Shown: positions 41,831-52,200 of the stretch, one piece after another
Layout of the letters: each line of letters opens with the position of its first letter
Numbering within the stretch: position 1 is the stretch's first letter
NCBI GenBank assembly: GCA_017651625.1
Contig: JAGCCP010000039.1
Location: 38,030-102,029 of the forward strand
DNA length: 64,000 bases
Source: Candidatus Ruminimicrobiellum bubulum
Lineage (GTDB): Bacteria > Elusimicrobiota > Endomicrobiia > Endomicrobiales > Endomicrobiaceae
Reading direction: 5' to 3'
Translations under genes and position numbers: made by a program
The notes under the pieces: generated by a model
Told to the model about the DNA's origin: nothing
Databases searched by the model: none
What the model saw: the letters and a program-made list of their open reading frames with translations, nothing else

Positions 41831-43891
41831 ATGGAACAAATAAAAACATCGTTGATTGTTGCAGGCAAAGAAATTTCCATTGAATCGGGCAAACTCGCAA
41901 AACAGGCTAACGGTGCTTGTGTTGTTAGAGTTGGCGACACTATGGTATTGGTTACTGCGGTTGCATCATCAACACCAAAAGAAGGAACGGATTTCATGCC
42001 GTTAACCGTAGATTACAAAGAAAGAGCTTATTCTACCGGAAGATTTCCGGGCGGTTTCTTCAAAAGAGAAGCTAAGCCGAAAGAAAGCGAAATTCTTGTA
42101 AGCAGACTTATAGACAGAAGTATCAGACCGTTATTTTCGGAATTTTGGAGAAACGATACTCAGATAGTTGCAATGGTAATATCTCACGATGGAGAAAATC
42201 CTTCGGATATCATAAGTATAATAGGTGCTTCGGTTGCACTTCATCTTTCAAACATACCTTTTGAAAAAGATATCGCTTCCGTAAGAATAGGAAGAATCAA
42301 CGGAGAGTTCGTTGTAAATCCTACACTTCAAGAAAGAGAACAATCCGATTTGGATTTGGTTGTAAGCGGAACCGAAGAAGCTTTAACAATGGTTGAAGCA
42401 GGTGCATCTGAACTTTCCGAACAGGAAATGTTGGATGCATTAAATCTTGCAAAAGAAGAAATAAGCAAAATTTGTAAATTTATAAAAGCTCTTCCTACAA
42501 AGGAAAAACTTCCTATAACAGAACCTGTTATAGATGAAGCTTTAAAAACTGAAGTTGAAGCTGCAACATTACCTAAAGCTCAAGAATGTGTAACAATAAA
42601 AGAAAAAACTCAAAGAGAAGTTACTTGGGCAACATTCAAAAAAGAAATGCAAGATAAACTTGCCGAAAAATATCCTGAACAATCTGCTTTAATAGATTTT
42701 GTTATGGAAGATATTTTTTATAAAGAAGCAAGAAAACTTGTTTTAACAAAAAATGTAAGAACCGACGGCAGAGCATTAACGGAAATAAGACCTATAACTT
42801 GCGAAGTAGGTTATTTACCGAGAGCTCACGGCAGCGCAATATTTACAAGAGGTCAAACACAATCTCTTGCTACCGTTACTTTGGGTAGTCCTGAAGATAA
42901 ACAAGTTATGGATGAATTAACCGGTGAATACAAAGAAAGATTCTTATTACATTATAATTTCCCGGGATATGCAACAGGTGAACCAAAACCTGAAAGATCC
43001 CCCGGAAGAAGAGAAATCGGTCATGGTAATTTGGCAAGAAGAGGTTTGAAACCTGTTCTTCCCGAAGAAAAAGATTTCCCTTATGCAATAAGAATAGTTT
43101 CCGATATTACGGAATCCAACGGTTCATCTTCAATGGCATCCGTTTGCGGCGGTTGCTTAGCATTGCTTGATGCCGGAGTTCCTATCAAGGCAACTTGTGC
43201 AGGTATCGCAATGGGACTTATGAAAGAAGGTGACAACTATGTTATCTTAACCGATATCATGGGAATGGAAGATCATTTAGGTGATATGGATTTTAAAGTT
43301 GTAGGTACAAGAAAAGGTATTACAGCTTTACAAATGGATATAAAAATTGACGGTTTAACAACCGAAATTATGGCAAAAGCTCTTGAACAAGCAAGAGTAG
43401 GAAGAATGGAAATTATCGGTAAGATAGAAGCTACTCTTCCACAACCGAGACCGGAACTTTCAAAGTATGCTCCGAGAATGGTATCTTTTGTAATTCCGCA
43501 AAGTAAAATAGGAACCGTAATCGGCCCCGGCGGAAAAACAATAAAAGGTATTCAGGAATCAACCGGAGTTGAAATATCTATCGAAGAAGACGGAACAGTA
43601 TTTATTTCAAGTCCTAACGCTTTAGCTGTTGAAACGGCAAAGAGTATGGTTGAAGGTCTTACGGCAGAAGTTGAAGTAGGTAAAGAATATAAAGGTAAAG
43701 TTACAAGAATTATGAATTTCGGTGCTTTTGTAGAAATTCTTCCGGGAAAAGAAGGTCTTGTACATATTTCAAAACTTTCCAAGAAACACGTTAAAAAAGT
43801 AGAAGATGTTGTTTCTATAGGTGAAGAAATAGTAGTTAAAGTTGATGAAATAGATAAGCAGGGAAGAATAAACTTAAGCAAAACTATGTAA
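41831..43891 (+). CDS. pnp: Polyribonucleotide nucleotidyltransferase (PNPase)
   Basis: PNPase degrades RNA 3' to 5' using phosphate. The 686-residue protein has two RNase PH domains: the first with PLTVDYKERAYSTGRFPGGFFKRE, the second with DGRALTEIRPITCEVGYLPRAHGSAIFTRGQTQ. A KH domain (GTVIGPGGKTIKGIQESTG) near 565 and a C-terminal S1 domain (GKVTRIMNFGAFVEILPGKEG) follow. Start 41831 (MEQIKTS) is chosen because GGAG lies 6 bases upstream and it follows the hairpin; the longer frame from 41786 runs through the stem. Confidence 0.97.
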   Translation: MEQIKTSLIVAGKEISIESGKLAKQANGACVVRVGDTMVLVTAVASSTPKEGTDFMPLTVDYKERAYSTGRFPGGFFKREAKPKESEILVSRLIDRSIRPLFSEFWRNDTQIVAMVISHDGENPSDIISIIGASVALHLSNIPFEKDIASVRIGRINGEFVVNPTLQEREQSDLDLVVSGTEEALTMVEAGASELSEQEMLDALNLAKEEISKICKFIKALPTKEKLPITEPVIDEALKTEVEAATLPKAQECVTIKEKTQREVTWATFKKEMQDKLAEKYPEQSALIDFVMEDIFYKEARKLVLTKNVRTDGRALTEIRPITCEVGYLPRAHGSAIFTRGQTQSLATVTLGSPEDKQVMDELTGEYKERFLLHYNFPGYATGEPKPERSPGRREIGHGNLARRGLKPVLPEEKDFPYAIRIVSDITESNGSSSMASVCGGCLALLDAGVPIKATCAGIAMGLMKEGDNYVILTDIMGMEDHLGDMDFKVVGTRKGITALQMDIKIDGLTTEIMAKALEQARVGRMEIIGKIEATLPQPRPELSKYAPRMVSFVIPQSKIGTVIGPGGKTIKGIQESTGVEISIEEDGTVFISSPNALAVETAKSMVEGLTAEVEVGKEYKGKVTRIMNFGAFVEILPGKEGLVHISKLSKKHVKKVEDVVSIGEEIVVKVDEIDKQGRINLSKTM

Positions 43892-43908
43892 TTATAAAAG
43901 GTATAATT

Positions 43909-44373
43909 ATGTCAGCTAAAGAAAATAATTTAGAAGAAAAAGTAAAATCTTTATATGAAGTAATGCAACAGGAAAAGGTTGAAGAAATAAGAATAGATTC
44001 TTCCGATATGAAATTGCATATCAGAAGAAAAAATTATTCAAGACCTGTTCAAAGAGTTGTACAATCAACAGCAACTGCACCTGTAAGACAGGAAGAAACT
44101 TCCTCCGTACCTCAACAAGAGGTAGTTTTAGGTGAAAGTACAATAAAATCCCCCATCACGGGTGTATTTTACAGATCACCTTCACCTACATCTCCGATGT
44201 TTGTGAAAGAAGGCGATGTTGTTGAAACAGGCAAAACTTTGTGTATTGTTGAAGCCATGAAAGTAATGAACGAAATTAAGGCTACCGAAAGAGCAAAAAT
44301 AGTAAAAGTGTTAGTGGAAAACGGTGAGGCTATTACAAGTCAGCAAGATTTGTTTGTTATAGAAAAAATGTAA
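43909..44373 (+). CDS. accB: Biotin carboxyl carrier protein of acetyl-CoA carboxylase
   Basis: A 154-residue protein with an N-terminal helical region, a Pro/Ala/Thr/Gln linker (about 50-75) and a C-terminal biotinyl domain containing the biotinylation motif EAMKVMNEIK (Lys at about 120). It provides malonyl-CoA for the fab genes encoded divergently. The usual partner accC does not follow; a small winged-helix gene does. Confidence 0.93.
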   Translation: MSAKENNLEEKVKSLYEVMQQEKVEEIRIDSSDMKLHIRRKNYSRPVQRVVQSTATAPVRQEETSSVPQQEVVLGESTIKSPITGVFYRSPSPTSPMFVKEGDVVETGKTLCIVEAMKVMNEIKATERAKIVKVLVENGEAITSQQDLFVIEKM

Positions 44374-44388
44374 TTTAAGGAAAAGATT

Positions 44389-44589
44389 ATGCAAGACAGA
44401 ATAGGAATGGCAGCAGGACAAATTTGGCACTTCTTAGATGAAAACGGTGAATCCACACCGATAAAGATTAAAGCACATTTAGGACTTTCAAACACAATGC
44501 TTTATTTGGCGTTGGGTTGGCTTTCAAGAGAAGGCAAAGTTAATATTGTACCTTTTGAATATACTTACAAAATCTCGTTAATAAGATAA
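44389..44589 (+). CDS. Small winged-helix protein (DUF2582-like)
   Basis: The 66-residue protein (AAGQIWHFLDENGESTPIKI, LGLSNTMLYLALGWLSREGK) matches the DUF2582 winged helix-turn-helix family. These are single-domain putative DNA-binding proteins. An AAGGA ribosome site precedes the ATG. It ends the rpsO-pnp-accB run, followed by a perfect terminator. No target is known; the fab operator candidate nearby is one possibility to test. Confidence 0.8.
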   Translation: MQDRIGMAAGQIWHFLDENGESTPIKIKAHLGLSNTMLYLALGWLSREGKVNIVPFEYTYKISLIR

Positions 44590-44613
44590 TAATCGTATTT
44601 GATTATAGTTATT

Positions 44614-44654
44614 AAATAGAAACTCTCTTTTATCGAGAGTTTCTATTTTTTTTG
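44614..44654. terminator. Bidirectional terminator between the rpsO-pnp-accB run and lnt
   Basis: AAATAGAAACTCTC (44614-44627) pairs perfectly with GAGAGTTTCTATTT (44635-44648) around a 7-base loop; T-rich flanks exist on both strands. The lnt stop codon (44632-44630) sits in the loop, so the 3' end of lnt is part of the structure. Confidence 0.9.
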
Positions 44655-46183
44655 TTATGTTGTTTTTTTTCAAGAAAAAAAGCAAACAACAAGAAAACAC
44701 CTATATATAACATACACCCATACACAAACAAATCACCGATTTTATCGTATATCGTTATGTAACTATTCGTATATACTTTTTCTTCAAAAGCTATTTGTTC
44801 CTGATTGGCCGTTTGTTTTATAACTGTTCCGATTGGTGTAATTACTCCCGATATCCCTGTATTTGCAGCAACAACAAGATATTTTCTATTTTCTACCGCT
44901 CTAAAAACATTCATAATAAAATGTTGATACGGATACGAAAGGCCATCGCACCAAGCATCATTTGAATGTGTGGTTAATAGATTTGCACCTTTTAAAACCA
45001 ATTCTCTTGATAAATACGGATAATAATTTTCCGAACAAATATTTATTCCTAAAGTACATTTATCAAGTTCAAAAACTTTTAATTCTATTTCTTGTGTTAA
45101 ATTATTGTCAGAAATAAATTTGGAAAACAGCCTTTCCAAGAAACCTTGAAAAGGGATGTATTCTCCAAATAATATGAGATGCCTTTTCTTATATTTATCT
45201 ATTATTTCTCCGTTTTTTGATACGATAAAAATAGAATTATATATTTTATAGTTTTCTTCGTCTAAATTACCAATTAATACATACTTTGCTAATTGTGTTG
45301 TTCTATTTACAAAACTTCTTACATCTTCATTTTTATTTAAATATTGCGGTAAAATTGTTTCGGGATACAATAAAATATCTAAAAATTTACCTTCAAAAAA
45401 TATTCCCGTTCGTTCAAGTTCTCTAAGACTTTTCCTCGTATATTGTTTTTTTGATTTATATTTTTGTTCAATATTCGGTTGAACTACACCGATTTTTATT
45501 TCGTTTTCATCATTTATTTTTGATATTTGGTTTATTCTTGTAAAGCCATATAGAAGTAACAAACAAACAATAAATATCGCACTTAACAAATGTCTTTTTT
45601 TCCCCCTAAATAGCCAATAGAACAGCAACAAATTTATCAGTATTATTATAAAAGAAATTCCGTATACTCCGAAAATATCCGCAAATTGTATTATTTGTAT
45701 AAAAGAACTTTGAGAATATCCTAAAAGATTTATCGGGAAACTACCAAAATAATAATTTCTTATATATTCCAATACTGTCCAAACCGAAGCAGCAAGAATT
45801 ATAAACAACAAGTTATTTTTTTCTTTTGTTAAGCTTAAAATTATTACCCAAGCCATAAAGAATAATGTTAAACCCGTCCATACAATTATTGAAACTATAA
45901 AAGAATCAATAAATGAGTTTGTATTTTTCAGCAAGAACAAAAACATCCAATTAAATGCTATTAAAGAATATGTTATTCCGGTAATAAAACCATATAAAAT
46001 TGAATATTTTAAATTGTTTTTTTGTATACAAAACAGTAATGGTATAAAAGCAAACCAGGCAAGAACAAAAAAATTAAATGTTTGGAACGATAAGCCGAAT
46101 AATATTCCCGATAGTATCGAGAATATTAAATATTTAAATTTATATTCTTTAATTATAAATTTGTTTATTATATTTTTTATCAT
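44630..46183 (-). CDS. lnt: Apolipoprotein N-acyltransferase
   Basis: Lnt adds the third acyl chain to bacterial lipoproteins at the inner membrane. The 517-residue protein has about six N-terminal membrane helices (to about 210) and a nitrilase-like periplasmic domain. The catalytic residues appear as the Glu in DILLYPETILP, the Lys in KKRHLILFGEYIPF, and the Cys in LGINICSENYYP. A C-terminal helix anchors it. It follows the giant gene on the same strand but is separated by a terminator. Confidence 0.93.
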   Translation of the reverse strand: MIKNIINKFIIKEYKFKYLIFSILSGILFGLSFQTFNFFVLAWFAFIPLLFCIQKNNLKYSILYGFITGITYSLIAFNWMFLFLLKNTNSFIDSFIVSIIVWTGLTLFFMAWVIILSLTKEKNNLLFIILAASVWTVLEYIRNYYFGSFPINLLGYSQSSFIQIIQFADIFGVYGISFIIILINLLLFYWLFRGKKRHLLSAIFIVCLLLLYGFTRINQISKINDENEIKIGVVQPNIEQKYKSKKQYTRKSLRELERTGIFFEGKFLDILLYPETILPQYLNKNEDVRSFVNRTTQLAKYVLIGNLDEENYKIYNSIFIVSKNGEIIDKYKKRHLILFGEYIPFQGFLERLFSKFISDNNLTQEIELKVFELDKCTLGINICSENYYPYLSRELVLKGANLLTTHSNDAWCDGLSYPYQHFIMNVFRAVENRKYLVVAANTGISGVITPIGTVIKQTANQEQIAFEEKVYTNSYITIYDKIGDLFVYGCMLYIGVFLLFAFFLEKKQHNKKNRNSR

Positions 46184-46209
46184 ACCATTATTATATTATT
46201 TTACAATTT

Positions 46210-46243
46210 AAAAAGGCAGATGATTTTTTCATCTGCCTTTTTA
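46210..46243 (-). terminator. Terminator after the giant gene
   Basis: AAAAAGGCAGATGA pairs with TCATCTGCCTTTTT around a short A/T loop, 26 bp past the giant-gene stop, with T residues beyond it on the minus strand. Confidence 0.88.
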
Positions 46244-46268
46244 TATCTGTTTTTTCTATTACCTATCG

Positions 46269-49200
46269 TTATGCTGCCGCTGCTATCGCACGAATATCAG
46301 CCAATTTCATTAATGACACTGGCATCTTATTCTTTGCTGCGCCTCTACCATCTGCAAGCAATGCTCCCAAATCTTTCAACAACTCTTCTTTTGTGAATGA
46401 TACTTTCTCTTTCACTACTTTCTGTAATTTAGTTATATCTATTTCAAAGTTCTCGTCTTCAACTTTCAATTTGGCAACACTGTCTTTAACTGTTGATACT
46501 ACCACATTCTGATTAACGGCTTTACTTATTACAAGCTCTTTCAATATATCGGAAATATTTGTATCTTGACTATCTAACAATGCAATCAAACTATTGTTAT
46601 TGTTAACCATTATTAACATATCTCTTACTGCAGCCAAAATTTCTATAGAAGCTTGCATATCACCACTGCTTACATCGTCCATATTCAATATCGTTGTCAC
46701 TTGTTTAGTATACATATCTATAATATCTTGTTTACTTGCATTCTTAACTTCTTCAATACTATTGAATCCTATTGCTTGCGCCATCTCGTTAGAATTGCTG
46801 TATATTGCAAGTGCAGCTTCTACGGTATCCTTCAATTCTTGCGGTTTTGTTACTCCGTTTATAACGGCACTCAAGATATTTCTTATAATTTGATTATCTT
46901 CTCCTACTATTGCCTTTCTGTCTATTCCTAAAGCATCACAAATATCTTTCATAGTTGCCGTTACTTTACTTATTCCATTATTCTTCATAGAATTTGCAGG
47001 TAACATCACTATTCCCTCAAAGCCCATTTCTCTAAATTTATCTTCGCTTACTACTTTTACTTCAACTTCCTTAGTCTCTTTATTGAATTCCGCATATTCT
47101 ATTTCATTGGATTCTTTATTTATATTTGTTATTTGAACAACATGACTTGTTCCCAACAATGCAACCATTCCTTTCTTTGGAACTGTCACTTCTGTTATAT
47201 CTTCAGCATAAGCTACTCTCATTTTCGGTATCGTTACCCCAAGTTCTTTTATCATTTCTCCTATCGTTATAGATATTGCGGAATCATCTCCGGCAACCTG
47301 AAGTTCTTCTATCACCGTACTATATCTAATTTCTCTTTCAGTATCCTCTGCCGTTGTAGCATCCAATTTGTTCGCTATAAATGTAGCCATTCTTTCTACA
47401 TCTACTCCGCCCAACGAACTCAATACTACTATCGCACAATTCGATACTGCCGCTTCAATAACTTCACTATCAAAATTACCTTTTACTTTCTCTGTTACTT
47501 TTTCTACTATATCTTTGAACGGATATTCTATTGTTGTTTCTGCACTTTCTGTTTTCTCTTCTGCTTTCTTAATACCATCTTGAACAGCAAAGCTTACTTT
47601 TCCTAAGTTTCTATCAAATACTATTCCGATATCGCCGTTTATCTTTCCTTTAAGAGCATCTTTTGCTTTTGTAAATTCTGTTTCATAACTATTAAGTTTC
47701 TTATTTTCTTTCATTAATGCTCTTATATCAGAACTGAATATTGCCTTTAATGAACCACCTATCTTTCCTAAGATTCCGATATCTTTCTTACCCAAACCTG
47801 CTATTGTCGCTTTATCTTGTTCAGACAAACCTTCATAGATTGCGGCTACTTTACCTTGCTGTATCGAATATTTTTCATTTATATCTCTTACCGTGCCAAT
47901 TAATTTATCTATACTTACTTCAGGATCAGTTTCTTTTATTAATTCCAATGCTGCTAATACATCTCCTCTCATAACTTTTTGAACTCTTTCATTCTTAGCA
48001 TCACCATTTGGTTTTACACTCATTGCCTCACTTGCAGCTACATATCTCTCATAATTTTCATATGCAAACCATCCTTCTCTTGTCATTGTCTCATCATCAG
48101 CACCTGTTCTTACTCTTGCTATTTCCAATACTTTATCCATTATTCCTTTCGCAGCATCTTCACCAAGTTGTTCAACCAATTTTGCTTTTGCTTGCCCGTA
48201 TGTCGGTGCAACATTTCCTTTTGCATCTTGTGCTTTTGCCCATTGTTTCGTTTGATTTACTACTGCATTATTTGCTTTCTGTAATGTTGATTCTTCATTA
48301 GCTTCCATTACATCATTCAAATTGTTAAGTATCATTTCTACACTGTATCCGCCTTCTTTCTTTGCCGCTTCTCTCAATATCTTATTCTCTCTTACAGAAT
48401 CTACCGATGTTATCTGTATTATATCTCTGTTATAGAACTCTGAACTGAATCTCGATGTTCCGTCCCTGTGTGCAAATCTTCCGTCACCTTGTTCGGATTG
48501 TGTAGCATCCATTTTTTCAAAGTTTACTTTCCACATAGTTGCTTGTACTTTCGCATCGCCCTTAATATTCTGTTTTGCTTTCAAATTATCTATAGCACCA
48601 TCCATCTTACCGGGATTCCAACCTCTTCCGAGTAAGCTTACATCTCCTACTATAAATGAAACTTCGCCTTTCTTCATCACATTCTTCAATACTTCTTGTA
48701 ATACTTTTATCTTAACATTCATATCAATCTTTGCCAAATCGTTAACACTGTAATCTTCTACTCCTGCCGATTTCATAACTTCCGCGACTTTTGCAGACGG
48801 ATATTTCTTTGTATCCGAGAGTTTTGTTAATTCTCTGTCAAGTAAGTCTAATGACAAGCTAACTATATCATCTTCTTTTATTCCGTTCTTTTGCAACTGT
48901 TCTACCATCTGTGTAGTTCCATCAGAGTTTGCCGTCATTATTAAATCTACGCCTGCTATTCCATCTGCATTAAGTTTCTGTCTTGCTTGTGCTATTACGG
49001 TTGCCATTTCTTCTTGCGTTTGTGTTAATGCTGTCGTTACTCCGACTTTCATTGTATCAGGCATACTTCCGCCAATCTTTGCATAATCCAAATCTTTGAG
49101 CAATGTTCTTATTGATGAACTGAATGTTCCGGAGAATCCTATTGACCATTCAAATGCCGCCAAAGCTTCTTTAGATGATATAAATGTTTCCAATGAAGGT

Positions 49201-52200
49201 TTGTTAATACTATCACAACCTTCCATTAACTCTATTGTCCACATTCCCGGCATATTCAAGCTCTTCATCGGTGTTCCGTTGTTGGTGATATAGACATTCT
49301 GTGCCTTACCATTCTTATCACGATCTACCATATATGCGCCTGTTCCAACATTGCCTTCTTTTGCAGTGTATAATGATAATGCATCCATTCCGGTTACTAA
49401 GAATTCTCTTACTTCTGTCTTAGAATGGAACACATCACCATATTCTGCATATATCTTATCTATCATTTCTTCAAGAGCTTTATTATATTGTTCTTGTGTA
49501 ATTACCGGCTTTTGTTCTTCTGTCTTTGCATCAACATCTTCACCGACATGTTTCTTCATCATGCCTAACAATATATCTCTTATATTGTTTATCATAGTCT
49601 CGGTGTATCCGGCTTGTTTAGTCTCAGCAGCTACAGTCTTTATCGTTGCTTTTCTTACACTTTCATCGGTACCATCACCAAACTTAATCTTCTTGCTTCC
49701 TTTATCACCTTCGGTAAATTTAGACATTTGTGCAATATCTATAGTTAATCCGTCTATTTCTACAGTCAAACTGCCGCCATTCAAACCGAGTAATCTGGTT
49801 CTTACTTCCAAGTTCCTTATTGAAGAATATTGATCAGCAGTTATATCTTTTATCTGTTGTTCACTTATACCTAATATAGTCTTTGCACCTTGTACATCTT
49901 TGTTTTCAAGAACTATAGCCTTGATTGCTTCTACATCATTCTTATCTTCAACGCTTGCACTTTCATAAGCTTTTGTTATTGCAGCAGATATTGTTCTGTA
50001 TGCATCTCTTCTCTTTTCAAGTTGTTGTCTTCCGTTTTCTTGAGTAAGTATTTCTTGATCTGCATTAAGTCTTTCTTCATCTATTCCAAGATATGCATAA
50101 TCAGAAGCTTCTATCTCTGCACCGTCAAGAATCTTCTGATAGTACTCAACCATTCCATACTCTTTGGTATATTTGCCTGCCGCACTTGCAAGTGCGGATG
50201 CAGGTATCGTTGCGGCATAATCAAGTTCATCACCAACAAGTTGAGAAATTCTGTCTATCGGCAAGTTAACTCTGTCTAAACCTTGTCCGTTTGCTAACAA
50301 TATTTGTATAGCTTTTGCACTGTCTTTTGCATTCTTAAATTGTACTTTTACTGTCTCACCATCGGACAATATAGTTTGGTCAAGTTTTATTCCGGCTCCT
50401 TCAAGTATCTTTCTGTTATGGTCTACCTGATCTTTTACTTCTTGTCTTGTTTCATCAGGTCCGTAAGACAAAAGTCCTGCCATAGTTTCCGAGAACAAAC
50501 TTCCCCAACTGCTGTATGTTCCTATTACAACACCGGCATTATCAAGTCTTTGTCTTAAAGTTCCGTCTTCTTGCCATTGTTTAACATTTGCTTGACTGAT
50601 TACTTCTATATTGCCTAAAGAATTACCAAATACAAAGTTGATATGGTTATATAAATCTTCAGCATTGGAATCTTCGTTTGTAAGCCATGTAATAAACTTG
50701 TTATCTCTTCCTTCTATATTCGGGTTAGCACTTAACAATAATACACTGAATAAACCGATAAGAGATTTCCCTCCTGCCGTTTGTAACTCTTGAGCATATC
50801 CTGCCGACTTTTCTCCTTCTTGTCCGTTTTCTATTGTTGCCTGCAAGATATCTCTAAAGGCTTCCTTTTGCCCGTCTCTGAATCCTGCCAAGGCTTCTAC
50901 AGCAAAAGGTACTGCCGTTCCTAAGTTGTATTTTGTTTTTATTACAGCCTTTATTCCGTCAGCAACATTTGCAACCGTTAACTTTTCACCGGAATTATCC
51001 AAAACTTCTTCACCGGCAAGTATTCTCTCATATTTATCATAATCTTCGGATTTCATACTTCCTTTTACTTCCGTTAATATTGTTCTTAACTGTTCTATAG
51101 ATATTGTTTCACCGCTTGCCAACAATATTAATTTTGCATAATCATCTTCCAATTCAGCATAGTCACTATTCTTTCTGTCTTGTTTTCCTTCAAGACTGTC
51201 CAACATCTGTTGATAAACTACATCTCTTGTAGTATCATCGATTGTATCAACAGATAAATTATATTTTGCGCTTATATTTTCTATTGTCAATATATTACCA
51301 TTTGCATCTGTTACAACTTTTCCGTCTATTATTGCTATAAGGTTATCATAATCTTGCAATGCTATCGTTAACTCTTCACCGGTCTTATCCTTTATCATCT
51401 CCGCTCTTACAGCCAATCTCATACTATCATTAAGCACATCAGCTACTGCTTGTGCAGCCAAATTGTATCTCATGTAAGTTATAATCTCGGTAGTTGACAT
51501 ATCGGCAAGTTTTGCCAACTGTGCATCAGTCAAGAAATATTGTGCTTCTACAGCCTTAACACTTATGGCCGGTCTCTTAGCAGATTGACCTGCAGCTTTA
51601 CTGGACACATACGCTTTTGCGGCATCACTTATTACTTTTGCTTCATTAGTACCAATATCATATTTACCGGTTTGTGCCCCTGAAACTATGTTTTCAACTG
51701 ACGTTGTAGGTCTTGATGTTGCAGATTGTGATGTTGCAACTGCAGGGGCCGATGCATTTGCGTTCAATGAAGCAATTGCAGGAATATCTTTTACATCTAT
51801 TGCATTAACTCTGCCTAAGTATCTTGAGAGACCTTTCATATCACCAGCAGTAGCATAAGATATTACCTTTGCTCTGTCCGTCTTAGACCAATCTATTGCA
51901 ATGTTGGAACCGGCGGTAATTGAAGAGATGTTTTTCAAACTTTCAATTGTTTGCCAAGGAGTAAAATTAAATCCATTTGTTGTATAACCTGAAGTTAATA
52001 ATAGATGTTCCATATTTGTATATTTGTTACTGTTACTCATAACATCAACAAAAATATCTTGTTTCAAAGCATCCAATTGTTTTCCAGAAGATTTAATAGC
52101 CATTCCATTAAATAATTGAGTAAATATTGTAGGAATCGTTTGTACCGCTTTTACCAAAGTACTGTTATCACTATTAAGAATTTCTCTTCTTTGAGCAAAC

